Assembly: GCF_032051675.1 (NCBI RefSeq) | Contig: NZ_CP116968.1 | Location: forward strand, 3,713,001 to 3,777,000 | From: Candidatus Nitrospira neomarina | GTDB lineage: Bacteria; Nitrospirota; Nitrospiria; Nitrospirales; UBA8639 | DNA: 64,000 nt | Direction: 5' to 3' | Part shown: positions 1-7,696 of the stretch, one piece after another | Layout: every line of letters starts with the position of its first letter | Position numbering within the stretch: the stretch's first letter is position 1 | Translations under genes and position numbers: made by a program | The notes under the pieces: model-generated | What the model was told of the DNA's origin: nothing | Database searches by the model: none | What the model saw: only the letters and a program-made list of their open reading frames with translations

Positions 1-66
1 AAAACAGAATGGTGCACTTATCGGAAAAAATCAAGATCTAAACAGTAAGGAAGGAGACACCAATCT

Positions 67-663
67 ATGATAACAGCCATAGGCGATGTGTTACGGCGGT
101 GTTATGAGCGTGGGTGGATCACCAGCCGTGACGGAAATTGCAGTCTGAGGCGAGCGAGGAGCGTCTACCTGTATGTCACTCCCTCAGGTTGGCGAAAGAC
201 AATTGTCCATCCTGAGCATATGGTCAAAATTAAGTTCGTAGACGGGAAGTTGCTGGTGGCTCCCGGAACTAATCCTTCCGGTGAGCTGCACATGCATTAT
301 CTCTTGACGAGAGGGATGAATCGGACGCGTGCCGTCGTGCATGTGCATCCAACCCATGTGGTGGCAGCGATCTACCGCGGATTCGATCTACAGAAAATTT
401 GCAAAGACTTTCCTGAGATTTATCGCTATACCCGAATCGGGCCTACCGCCCCCGCCCTTCCGGCCATCAGTACCGAACTCGGAGAAGCGACGGCGAAGGC
501 CTTAGGTGTCACAGAAGCCAACCCAGCGGGCGATTACGATATTGTTGGCCAAGCCAACCATGGAGTCTGCTCCATGGCATCAGACCCCTGGTCGGCCTAT
601 GAGCATATCGAACGGTTGGATCATATATGCGAAATTGTCCTGAAGAGCGGCGTCTCTCCCTGA
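67..663 (+). CDS. Class II aldolase/adducin family protein
   Basis: 198-residue single-domain protein of the class II aldolase/adducin fold. Family members are zinc enzymes that cleave or epimerise sugar phosphates such as fuculose-1-phosphate, ribulose-5-phosphate or methylthioribulose-1-phosphate. Visible marks are the N-terminal SRDGNCSLR segment (usually TxGNxS), the HVHPTH zinc-ligand motif near residue 95, and a C-terminal QANHGV segment with a further His. Length is normal for the family. The ATG is preceded by AAGGAGA about ten bases upstream, which fixes the start. It stands alone, so the substrate cannot be inferred. A palindromic repeat begins one base after its stop and may end transcription. 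Confidence 0.85.
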   Translation: MITAIGDVLRRCYERGWITSRDGNCSLRRARSVYLYVTPSGWRKTIVHPEHMVKIKFVDGKLLVAPGTNPSGELHMHYLLTRGMNRTRAVVHVHPTHVVAAIYRGFDLQKICKDFPEIYRYTRIGPTAPALPAISTELGEATAKALGVTEANPAGDYDIVGQANHGVCSMASDPWSAYEHIERLDHICEIVLKSGVSP

Positions 664-783
664 CAGGATGGTGAAAATGGCCATCAGCTTTGTTCTCGCT
701 TCGCTTAGGGACTCAACGTACATGAGTACGTCTCGTCCCTTCGCTTGCTGCGGCCGCGCTGAATGGCCATTTTGATCATCCTG
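664..783. repeat. Long imperfect palindromic intergenic repeat, copy 1
   Basis: The left arm (664-688) and right arm (757-783) are near-perfect inverted repeats sharing the core AAAATGGCCAT. Inside them a second palindrome is centred on GTACATGAGTAC. On the minus strand the order is arm, CAGCGCGGCCGCAG, GACGTACTCATGTACGTTGAG, arm, which matches the architecture of the copy at 7148-7269. The element starts directly after the stop of the aldolase gene. As RNA it would be a roughly 120-nt hairpin. It looks like a non-autonomous, REP/MITE-like family. Confidence 0.65.
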
Positions 784-970
784 CCAACTGGTCCCTTCCG
801 TTCCGTTGTCTCGGTACGTCCCAAAGCAGATTTAAAACTCACAGAATTTCCCTCTCCACAGTGGGAAAGGGTTAGGAGAGAAATACGCTTGCCCATAGGC
901 ATTATCGATTGTTCTAGTTGATTCCATCCATTTTTAATTATTCTCACCCTTCAACTTTTTCAGTAAACCT

Positions 971-1175
971 TCATAGTTTTTTTTGCACCGTTTTTGTATT
1001 GGGATGTTCTGGGCCAAAGGCATGTTCCCGAATGGCCAAGGCACGCATTAGGATTGATTCCGCCTTGGCGTAATCCCCTTGATTGACATAGAGCGCTCCT
1101 AAATTGTTGAGGCTCGTGGCGACCTCAGGATGTGTGGACCCCCAGGTCTGTTCCCGAATGGCTAGGGCTCCTTTT
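971..1175 (-). pseudogene. Remnant of a TPR (kinesin-light-chain type) repeat protein, C-terminal end only
   Basis: Read on the minus strand, this stretch encodes about 65 residues with the TPR_12 pattern: ALAIREQTWGSTHPEVATSL, then NNLGALYVNQGDYAKAE, then RALAIREHAFGPEHPNT, and a stop at 971-973. That is one and a half 42-residue TPR units and a natural C-terminus. Upstream of about 1175 the similarity ends abruptly and there is no start. It is a leftover of a larger TPR gene, cut off by a deletion or rearrangement. Confidence 0.7.
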
Positions 1176-1473
1176 GTTTTTATGGGAAAATACCTTCATA
1201 GGAATTTTGAGGCCGAAAACCGCTGGATGGTTAAGGTATGCTCCATCGTAGATGAAACGTGTTGGTTTGCCTTTAAGCTTCCCAGGAATTCCCTAAATGT
1301 TCAAGAGGTTTTTGCGGTTGGACTGACAGATCCATCCTGTGGAAATTGTTTAAATCGGCCTGTACTTCCCTCACGTATTGCTGGAGTCCGATGGAAAGGC
1401 TATGATTTCTTTTTTGATCCAACCTTTGGTTCAATTTTTTCTCTTCTTTATCGATTCATAGAAAGGACTCTGC

Positions 1474-2352
1474 ATGGCTCAAAAGAAATCTGTTCGTCGC
1501 GTGGCTTCAACACCCCCTTCCAAGAAACCTTCAACAAAAATAAAAAAAGCTGCGACGAAAAAGGCGAGAAAAACCAGTGCAGCTATAAAAAAGAAAAAGG
1601 CTTCCCCAAAGCTCACATCCGGTAAAAAGACGGTTAGTTCTAAAAAAACTGTGGCAACGAAAGCCAAACCGACCTCTTCAAAAGGTGCGTCTGCCAAAAA
1701 AGCTGTATTGAAGAAGAGAACCACAAAGAAGAACGTGGTGAATGCTGCTTCAAAGCCAACAGGCAAAAAGTTCGCTGCTCAACAACCGTCAACTCACAAA
1801 AAGACGATTTCTGTCGCGAAGAAAACAACCGTTTCAGGGAAGGCTTCTAATCCGAAATCTGTGGTCACAAAGCAAGCGGGGTCGGTGTCCAAAAAGAACG
1901 CCGGTTCGACTATTGCCAAAAAAGTGGTCACTAAGGCTCCTAGTCGATCAGTTCCATCCCCTACCCGTTCAGCCGAGACGAAGACTGGAGGAGAAACGCT
2001 TTCTCTCACGGAACGCTATAATCTGGGTGGCCTGTTCGTCTGCGCGATTGAACGAGCGAATGATCCCGAGTTCAAGCGGCTTCGCGCCGTGCTTCGTCAT
2101 TTGGATCTTCCTTCCCAAGAAAAAGATAACCTTTTACGCTTGTCGCAAGGGTTGACGATTCCCAAATTGTTTGCGGATGGCGTGGGTGGGGACAAAGTCA
2201 GTCAGATCCTGACGGACTTCATCCGGTTTGCATTGGCTGAAGGGGCCTATGAGAAAAAATGGCGGGATGAAATCAGACAGGTTGGGGTGTGGTTGGGCTA
2301 CTTTCCCCAGCAGTTCGAACAGATTGAACAGAAAATTTTCGCGAAACGGTAG
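1474..2352 (+). CDS. Histone H1-like Lys/Ala-rich N-terminus joined to a conserved-looking C-terminal domain
   Basis: 292 residues. Residues 1-165 are low-complexity and strongly basic (Lys, Ala, Ser, Thr; many KKA, KKT and AKK runs), like AlgP or bacterial H1-type proteins that bind DNA through charge. Residues 170-292 are ordinary globular sequence: LSLTERYNLGGLFVCAIERA at the start, predicted helical, ending QFEQIEQKIFAKR. I do not recognise that domain. The start is the ATG preceded by GAAAGGAC. It converges with recR, with only 11 bases between the stops. The basic tail suggests nucleoid or RNA binding; this is inference from composition only. Confidence 0.8.
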   Translation: MAQKKSVRRVASTPPSKKPSTKIKKAATKKARKTSAAIKKKKASPKLTSGKKTVSSKKTVATKAKPTSSKGASAKKAVLKKRTTKKNVVNAASKPTGKKFAAQQPSTHKKTISVAKKTTVSGKASNPKSVVTKQAGSVSKKNAGSTIAKKVVTKAPSRSVPSPTRSAETKTGGETLSLTERYNLGGLFVCAIERANDPEFKRLRAVLRHLDLPSQEKDNLLRLSQGLTIPKLFADGVGGDKVSQILTDFIRFALAEGAYEKKWRDEIRQVGVWLGYFPQQFEQIEQKIFAKR

Positions 2353-2363
2353 CGTGGTTCTGG

Positions 2364-3002
2364 TTACCCAAGATCGCGGCGGCCTTCGATGGATTTGAGC
2401 AGGGTGACCTCATCGGCATATTCGATATCCATCCCGACCGGAATGCCATAGGCGATACGGGAGACCTTGACCCCCAGGGGTTTTAATCGCTTGGTCAGGT
2501 AAATGGCGGTAGCCTCTCCTTCGATCGTGGGATTGGTGGCCACGATGACCTCCGTGAATGCTCCATTCTGGACCCGATTTTCCAGGTCATGGGTACGGAT
2601 ATCTGCCGGCCCGATGCCGTCCAGTGGAGAGAGCGCCCCATAGAGCACGTGATAGAGGCCTCGAAAGGCCCGGCTTTGTTCGATCGCATACAGGGTGCTG
2701 GGCTCTTCCACGACGAGGATGATCGTGGTGTCCCGTTTCGGGTCCAGGCAAATCTCGCAGAGCGGGCCTTCGGCAATGTTCCGACATTGGGTACAGAAGG
2801 AGACCCCTTCTTTCACATCACGAATAGCATCGGCCAGCCGTAGCGCCTCTTCTTTTTCCGTCTTCATGAGATGAAAGGCCAATCGTTGAGCCGTTTTTTG
2901 CCCAATGCCGGGCAATCGTACGAGTTCACGGCTGAGACGAGCGACCAGCCCTTGCGGTTGGCCATTGGCTCTGGTGTGTTTGGTTGAAGTGGTTTCCAGC
3001 AT
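2364..3002 (-). CDS. recR: Recombination protein RecR
   Basis: 212 residues. RecR acts with RecF and RecO to load RecA on gapped DNA. The parts appear in family order: an N-terminal helix-hairpin-helix (LPGIGQKTAQRLAFHLM), a four-Cys zinc site (CTQC and CEIC, about residues 71-86), a Toprim domain (ILVVEEPSTLYAIE through VIVATNPTIEGEAT), and a C-terminal strand ending near MDIEYADEVTL. The start ATG has GCGAGG upstream. It is the last gene of the tRNA-Ser/SRP RNA/dnaX/ybaB/recR run, 20 bases after ybaB, an arrangement seen in many bacteria. Confidence 0.97.
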   Translation of the reverse strand: MLETTSTKHTRANGQPQGLVARLSRELVRLPGIGQKTAQRLAFHLMKTEKEEALRLADAIRDVKEGVSFCTQCRNIAEGPLCEICLDPKRDTTIILVVEEPSTLYAIEQSRAFRGLYHVLYGALSPLDGIGPADIRTHDLENRVQNGAFTEVIVATNPTIEGEATAIYLTKRLKPLGVKVSRIAYGIPVGMDIEYADEVTLLKSIEGRRDLG

Positions 3003-3022
3003 AATAAACCTCGCTTGGTCAA

Positions 3023-3349
3023 TTAGAACATGCCGGGAATGCCCATCCCTCCGGTGAGGGATTTCATTTCTTCGGCCATCAGCTCTTTCGCCTTTCGCAA
3101 GGCTTCATTGGATGCGGCGACGATTAAGTCTTGCAACATGTCATGGTCACCGGATTTCAAGACTTCCGGATCGATGGTCAGCTTGGTTAATTGCATGGCT
3201 CCGTTGGCTTCCACGGTCACCATTCCGCCTCCAGCTGAAGCCTCGACTGTTTTCGTGGCAGCCTCCTCTTGAATCTTTCCCATTTTTTCCTGCATGGCCT
3301 GGGCTTGCTTTAGAAGATTGCCCATATTGGAAAATGGATTTTTAGACAT
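3023..3349 (-). CDS. ybaB: YbaB/EbfC family nucleoid-associated protein
   Basis: 108 residues, the usual size. It begins MSKNPFSNMGNLLKQAQAMQ, continues with a coiled-coil-like helix (QEKMGKIQEEAATKTVEASA), then the strand block GMVTVEANGAMQLTKLTIDP, and ends in a Gly/Met-rich tail. The family forms dimers that bind DNA without strong sequence preference. Its ATG overlaps the TAA of dnaX by one base (TAATG), so translation is probably coupled to dnaX. The dnaX-ybaB-recR order is conserved widely. Confidence 0.95.
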   Translation of the reverse strand: MSKNPFSNMGNLLKQAQAMQEKMGKIQEEAATKTVEASAGGGMVTVEANGAMQLTKLTIDPEVLKSGDHDMLQDLIVAASNEALRKAKELMAEEMKSLTGGMGIPGMF

Positions 3350-5181
3350 TAGCGTACCTCCTCATTTTGCGGGGTTCGTTCTGCCGATACGACTGTGCCC
3401 CCAAATAGTTCCAATGCTTGTTTCACCAAAGGGTGGGCCTTCACGTTTTCAATGAGGTCCTGGTCCTGCTCAAGTTTTTTTTTTGCTCGTAATTCTCCGG
3501 TTGACGGCGGGTAAGCCTGCCCCTCTTGAAATTCAATGACTTGGACTTTTACCGGCCGACCGGCGAATTCCTCACATATTTGACCGATCAGCACGCGATT
3601 TTCGGGTTTGTCCGTTCTCCAGCGAGCAATCGAATCTTTTTTGGAATATCCGAGGACGACGGAGTCTGCCGTCATGGTTACGACACTCCCCTTTTCCAGG
3701 AAACTCCCGATATTAGGATGGTCATTAATCATGCGTTCGACGACGAGTTCCCAGTTTAACGTGACGGGTGGACCGGACGAAGGCTGGGCAGCCGTTTGGG
3801 GAGAGGCCACCGAGGGTTCGCTGTTGGCAGATGAGGCCTTTGTCGGTACCGGCTTTTCTGCACCTGGTGGTGTTGAGGAAGGAAACATTGTTGTGGCGCC
3901 GCCACCGGGCCTGGGTCGGGGCTGGCTTGGAGGAGTTACCGGTTTATCCGCAGGCGCTTGGACTGTAGCTGGTTGTGCGGGAGGCGGAGCCGAGGCCACC
4001 GGTGGCAATACCTTTGCCTGGAGGACAGATACTTGAGGGGGTGCGCTGGCCTTCTGTTCAGTCGTGGCGCAGGTGACTGTCACAGGATCAAGCATCGCTG
4101 CGCGTACCACGGCGGCTTCAATGAGAAACCGTGGATGGGAGCTTCCTCGAAGACTGTCCTCTGTTCTGGAGAAAATGGCAAAAATGGCCTGTAAATAGGG
4201 CTCGGAGAGTTGTTGGGCTTGCGCAATGGCCTGATCAACCTCCTCGTCTCCTAATTCAAGAAGGGTTTGCACTTGTGAGCGTGATGGTACCACGCAAGCC
4301 ACCAGTAGATTGCGGCATCGCTCCAACAGTTCCCGGCAATATACCCGGACATCAAAACCCTGGTCGACCAACTGCCCCACGAGAGACATTGTCTGGGCGG
4401 CCTGGTGCCCAAGGATGGCGTCAATCATGAGCCGGACGAGTTCGTCGGGCACGGACCCGATCAACATTTCCAAATCGCCATGCTGGATGCGTTCTCCACC
4501 GAAGGAGACGGCCTGATCCAGGAGGCTCAACGCGTCTCGCATACTGCCTTCGCTGGCTCGAGCCAGTGCCGATAAGCTTCGATCCTCCACAGTCACACCC
4601 GTTTGAGTGGCGATGTGGCGAAGTTGCGTGATGATTTCTAAGCGGGAAATGCGTCGAAAGGTGAAGTGCTGACAGCGTGAAAGTATGGTGGCAGGAATTT
4701 TATGAACTTCAGTTGTCGCAAAAATAAAGACGGAATGACTCGGGGGTTCCTCCAGTGTTTTAAGCAGGGCGTTAAAGGCCGAGTTGGACAGCATGTGGAC
4801 TTCGTCGATGATGTAGACACGGTAGGTGCCATGAAACGGTGCAAATTTAACGTTTTCACGCAGTTCACGGACATCGTCCACGCCGGTATTCGATGCTCCG
4901 TCAATCTCGATGACATCCACTGAATTGCCTCGGGTGATTTCGACACAACTTGGACAGGTTCCACAGGGATGGCTGGTGGGACCCTGTTCACAGTTAAGGG
5001 ATTTGGCCAGGATGCGCGCGACAGTGGTTTTGCCGACTCCTCGCATGCCGGAGAAAACATAGGCATGGGCGACACGTTTGCGGTCGATCGCATTGGTGAG
5101 TGTTTGCACGACATGGGACTGCCCCAGGACTTCCTGAAAATTGGTCGGGCGGTATTTCCGGGCGGAAACTTGGAATTCCAT
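3349..5181 (-). CDS. dnaX: DNA polymerase III subunits gamma and tau (clamp loader ATPase)
   Basis: 610 residues. The N-terminal AAA+ module has Walker A GMRGVGKTT (about residue 45), a zinc site with CEQG, CGTC and PSC (about 64-79), Walker B YIIDEVHML and sensor 1 FATTEVHKIPATILSRC. A clamp-loader helical domain follows to about residue 365, then a Pro/Ala-rich linker (about 370-470) and a tau-type C-terminal domain (NWELVVERMINDHPNIGSFL and after). The protein drives loading of the beta clamp and tethers the polymerase. A run of ten A residues near codon 567 could give a shorter product (separate entry). First protein gene after tRNA-Ser and SRP RNA. Confidence 0.96.
   Translation of the reverse strand: MEFQVSARKYRPTNFQEVLGQSHVVQTLTNAIDRKRVAHAYVFSGMRGVGKTTVARILAKSLNCEQGPTSHPCGTCPSCVEITRGNSVDVIEIDGASNTGVDDVRELRENVKFAPFHGTYRVYIIDEVHMLSNSAFNALLKTLEEPPSHSVFIFATTEVHKIPATILSRCQHFTFRRISRLEIITQLRHIATQTGVTVEDRSLSALARASEGSMRDALSLLDQAVSFGGERIQHGDLEMLIGSVPDELVRLMIDAILGHQAAQTMSLVGQLVDQGFDVRVYCRELLERCRNLLVACVVPSRSQVQTLLELGDEEVDQAIAQAQQLSEPYLQAIFAIFSRTEDSLRGSSHPRFLIEAAVVRAAMLDPVTVTCATTEQKASAPPQVSVLQAKVLPPVASAPPPAQPATVQAPADKPVTPPSQPRPRPGGGATTMFPSSTPPGAEKPVPTKASSANSEPSVASPQTAAQPSSGPPVTLNWELVVERMINDHPNIGSFLEKGSVVTMTADSVVLGYSKKDSIARWRTDKPENRVLIGQICEEFAGRPVKVQVIEFQEGQAYPPSTGELRAKKKLEQDQDLIENVKAHPLVKQALELFGGTVVSAERTPQNEEVR
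3475..3484 (-). other. A10 homopolymer in dnaX, candidate slippage or frameshift site
   Basis: The coding strand reads GCA AAA AAA AAA CTT GAG at codons 566-571. Slipping back one base, or adding one A, gives AAA ACT TGA, an immediate stop. Losing one A gives a stop about 12 codons on. In other bacteria dnaX makes gamma by a ribosomal -1 frameshift (E. coli, AAAAAAG) or by transcriptional slippage on an A9 run (Thermus). Here only about 41 C-terminal residues of tau would be lost, so the product would not be a classical gamma. Confidence 0.45.
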
Positions 5182-5271
5182 AATTCGCGATAATTACGAA
5201 AAGAGCGGTTCGTTATCCCTCGAAGACTGACGTCCGGTACCAATGCACGGAGAGCCAGCAATAAAGTTAGT

Positions 5272-5374
5272 CGGGGCCAGGTGATCCTGCGGCACACAGA
5301 CTAGCCCACGTACCGTTGCTTCCTTCCGGACCTGGCGGGGTTTGCAGGATTCTGTCGCACAGGGCCCAGCCCCT
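5272..5374 (-). ncRNA. ffs: Signal recognition particle RNA, small bacterial type (4.5S)
   Basis: The minus strand carries the universal SRP domain IV signature AGGTCCGGAAGGAAGCA (5318-5333 region) with its GGAA tetraloop. The ends pair over nine positions: GGGGCTGGG near 5373 with CCTGGCCCC near 5273. Inner helices fit a single long hairpin of about 100 nt, as in E. coli 4.5S RNA. It lies between tRNA-Ser and dnaX on the same strand. The exact 5' and 3' ends are estimated from the terminal helix. Confidence 0.93.
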
Positions 5375-5459
5375 AAATGCAGCTCAATGGTTCATCGCCT
5401 CCCGGACCGGCGAAAGTCATCTTTTGAGGATATCAGTTATCCTCACGGCGGACCAAATA

Positions 5460-5549
5460 TGGCGGAGAGGGTGGGTTTCGAACCCACGGTACCATTGCTG
5501 GCACACGTGATTTCCAGTCACGCCGATTCGGCCACTCTCGCACCTCTCC
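5460..5549 (-). tRNA. tRNA-Ser (anticodon GGA)
   Basis: The acceptor stem GGAGAGG (5549-5543) pairs with CCTCTCC (5470-5464), followed by discriminator G and an encoded CCA. The anticodon stem-loop GTGA-CTGGAAA-TCAC gives anticodon GGA, reading UCC and UCU. A long variable arm (about GTGTGCCAGCAATGGTACC) and a T loop GGGTTCGAACCC confirm a class II serine tRNA. It is 90 nt long. Confidence 0.97.
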
Positions 5550-5810
5550 GCGAATGGATATCTACTTTGTGGCGACTGAACCTCTGATGAAGCCGTTTGT
5601 CTTTTGGAGGGGATCTGTTCATCCCATCTTCGTTATCTTCTTCACCGGGGATCTGTTTGGTGAAAGATTGCCATCTTACCATGGGGGTCTGGGGGCGACA
5701 AGCAAGGAGAGGGAATAGTTACGAGTAGGGCGAGGAAGGGATAAGGAGAGAACGCCCATCCTGTTTCCAGCCATTCAATCCTTAACGTTTCAGGCCTTCC
5801 CTATGTTATG

Positions 5811-6617
5811 TTAGGAGGTTCGTGATTGGAACATTCGTTGGCGTCGTGAAGATCGATGCAGGGCGGCAAACAAATGACCCCGAAAGAAGAGCATGAAAAC
5901 CGTCACAATGGGAGTGAGTCCGAGGACGATGACAAAACTCATGTCCGAGGACATCCCTAACAAAGAGAGCCACTCCGATAACACGGAAAAAGGCAGCGTG
6001 ATGAGGTGCCAGAAGTCCAATCCCCCCCGCCTTCCCGCCTGGCTGGACATTTCAAAGAAAAATGACAGGCCGAATGGGCCAAAGACGAGGGCCACAGGCA
6101 AAAACCATTCGATCCAATTTTCAACGACAAAATCATAACTTTCCCGAACATCCTCGAGGGCGGATCCGTTCCGGCTCTGGTAAATGACTTCCGGTACTGG
6201 GTTCAGTAAGACGAAAATTAAAAAAAATACGGCAGTGCTGATCAGCGGTTGGTAGGGATTGGTCTGAAGCCCCATTTCGAGGAATAACAAGGGAAACCAC
6301 ACCATAAATCCAACAGAAATAACCTCCCAAAAATATTGCCCCATACTTGGCAGGATATCCGGCCAACTCACACGACGTGCGCCCAGGACGGCCTGTTCGG
6401 TCAGGCTAAGGGTGGATCCAATGACGAGGGCATTGAGGGCACCCAGGATAAATCCTCCGATCATTCCAAGCGGAGCGATGAGGGAGGTGACAAGCACGAG
6501 GCCTAAGGCAAAGGCGAGGAGGACCGGAATCAAGATCCACGCGCGTGTGAAGGATTGGATCGAGGCGAGTAGCGCTTGATGGTACAGCCGAACTGTGGCC
6601 TGAAAGAAACTCTGCAT
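5811..6617 (-). CDS. Polytopic inner-membrane protein of unknown function
   Basis: 268 residues from the ATG at 6617. That start was chosen because the frame upstream overlaps the next gene and is not protein-like. It begins MQSFFQATVRLYHQALLASI and has about six hydrophobic segments: WILIPVLLAFALGLVLVTSL, MIGGFILGALNALVIG, VISVGFMVWFPLLFLEMG, LISTAVFFLIFVLL, FLPVALVFGPFGLSFFF and MSFVIVLGLTPIVTVFMLFF. The C-terminus is basic (HRSSRRQRMFQSRTS). The overall look is of a DUF4013-like membrane protein, but I cannot name a family. It sits 25 bases after a small gene on the same strand, probably one operon. Confidence 0.7.
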   Translation of the reverse strand: MQSFFQATVRLYHQALLASIQSFTRAWILIPVLLAFALGLVLVTSLIAPLGMIGGFILGALNALVIGSTLSLTEQAVLGARRVSWPDILPSMGQYFWEVISVGFMVWFPLLFLEMGLQTNPYQPLISTAVFFLIFVLLNPVPEVIYQSRNGSALEDVRESYDFVVENWIEWFLPVALVFGPFGLSFFFEMSSQAGRRGGLDFWHLITLPFSVLSEWLSLLGMSSDMSFVIVLGLTPIVTVFMLFFRGHLFAALHRSSRRQRMFQSRTS

Positions 6618-6642
6618 GAGGCGAGGGAATGCTCCGCAGTTC

Positions 6643-6900
6643 TTAATCTTTGCTTGGCGGAGGGGATTGTAGGTTGATGATGGCCTGTTGGCGCTGATCC
6701 CGGTCCTGCCTGATTTTTTGTAGCCGACTAGGACGATTCCAGGTCCACCATTTGACGCGATCCGCAAAAGTGGGTGAGGGAGGAGTCGCGGACCCTACCG
6801 GTGACTCTTGAAAGTCATATCCTTGATATTCATCTTTTTTATCCAGGTATTTCTGGTAAATATCGTGATAGAGCTGTTTTAAGGTCATAGAGTGGTACAT
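6643..6900 (-). CDS. Small hypothetical protein
   Basis: About 85 residues from the first ATG; a GTG at 6912 or an ATG at 6888 are alternatives and none has a clear Shine-Dalgarno. The N-terminal part MTLKQLYHDIYQKYLDKKDE looks helical and amphipathic. The middle is Ser/Pro rich, followed by a basic Trp-rich stretch (DRVKWWTWNRPSRLQKIRQD). No signal peptide or membrane span. It precedes the polytopic membrane protein and may work with it. Function not recognised. Confidence 0.5.
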   Translation of the reverse strand: MYHSMTLKQLYHDIYQKYLDKKDEYQGYDFQESPVGSATPPSPTFADRVKWWTWNRPSRLQKIRQDRDQRQQAIINLQSPPPSKD

Positions 6901-7147
6901 TACCCAACTCACTCAAGTCGATCAAGAGGTAAAATCCGTAGGAAGGTTGGGAAAGCAGGTGGGTGGTGGTTGCTCCCCATGATAACTGCACATGTGGTCA
7001 TTGGTCTGTTCTAATCTTCTATAATTGTGGGGATAGTTTGGCTGATGGGGGGTTTTTCTGCACGATAAAAACTATACTGGGAGTGTTGAATAATAAAGAT
7101 GTTCAAGGGCAAATTTGCCCAGGATTAGATTACTCATCAAAGGCTCC

Positions 7148-7269
7148 GGGTCGGTTCAAAAAAGCCCGTCCAGCAAGGCCGCAGCCGTTTTTACGCGCGG
7201 AGCGTACGCTGAGTACGTGAGCACGGGAAAATGGCGAGAACGCCGCTGGCGGCTTTTTTCAACAGACCC
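7148..7269. repeat. Long imperfect palindromic intergenic repeat, copy 2
   Basis: The left arm GGGTCGGTTCAAAAAAGCC (from 7148) and the right arm, reverse-complemented GGGTCTGTTGAAAAAAGCC (to 7269), frame an inner block CAGCAAGGCCGCAG and GCGTACGCTGAGTACGTGAG. The same order of blocks occurs in the copy at 664-783. Each arm end reads GGC followed by six T on the strand leaving the element, so the hairpin could stop transcription in both directions. Confidence 0.65.
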
Positions 7270-7272
7270 ATA

Positions 7273-7301
7273 CTCATCGAGTAACATTATTACTTGATGA
7301 G
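7273..7301. other. Short hairpin beside the repeat
   Basis: CTCATCGAGTAA and TTACTTGATGAG form a 12-bp stem with one mismatch around a five-base loop. No T-run follows, so it is not a standard terminator. It may be an operator, or part of the mobile repeat's flank. Confidence 0.35.
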
Positions 7302-7432
7302 GGGGAGATGAAGCCTCCGATCGGGTTAAGGAGGACCGTTGTATGGTTCATCTTCGAATATATCCCCCGATCAAGTCGGAATGTAGTTGCGGCGCTTCAG
7401 GGAGGACTATTTTTGCTACCTGAATTTTAGGA

Positions 7433-7461
7433 TGGCCTGAAGGAGATGGACGATTTATAAT
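7433..7461 (+). promoter_or_regulatory. Candidate promoter for tRNA-Leu and tig
   Basis: A perfect TATAAT (7456-7461) lies about 100 bases before tRNA-Leu. The -35 position at 17-bp spacing is TGGCCT, a poor match. The call rests mainly on the -10 element and location. Confidence 0.3.
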
Positions 7462-7560
7462 AGGAAGGCTTGGTAGAGTGCAGAGGTGTTGTCCCCCAGA
7501 GGATTCCAGGGAAGAGAACCTCTTTTCAAATTCGATGGAATGAGGCGAAAACGGTTACGG

Positions 7561-7643
7561 GCGAGAGTGGCGGAACTGGCAGACGCGCGAGACTTAGGAT
7601 CTCGTGGGTGACCGTGGGGGTTCAAGTCCCCCCTCTCGCACCA
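7561..7643 (+). tRNA. tRNA-Leu (anticodon UAG)
   Basis: The acceptor stem GCGAGAG pairs with CTCTCGC, then discriminator A and encoded CCA. The anticodon stem-loop CGAGA-CTTAGGA-TCTCG gives UAG, reading CUN codons. The variable arm TGGGTGACCG and T arm GGGGGTTCAAGTCCCCC fit a class II leucine tRNA. It lies about 54 bases upstream of the tig start and may share its transcript. Confidence 0.96.
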
Positions 7644-7696
7644 TTTCTTAACATTTATATTCTTTATTGTGTTCTTTTACAAGGATGAATGCTCTT

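Noticed and set aside
705..947. 80-codon minus-strand frame covering palindromic repeat copy 1
   Set aside because: Its second half is simply the repeat; no start signal and no protein-like pattern.
1104..1625. 173-codon plus-strand frame between the TPR remnant and the H1-like gene
   Set aside because: It runs antisense through the TPR remnant and into another frame of the Lys-rich gene, with no ribosome site and unlikely composition.
3349..5181. Many long frames antisense to dnaX
   Set aside because: They mirror the codon bias of dnaX and have no homologous features.
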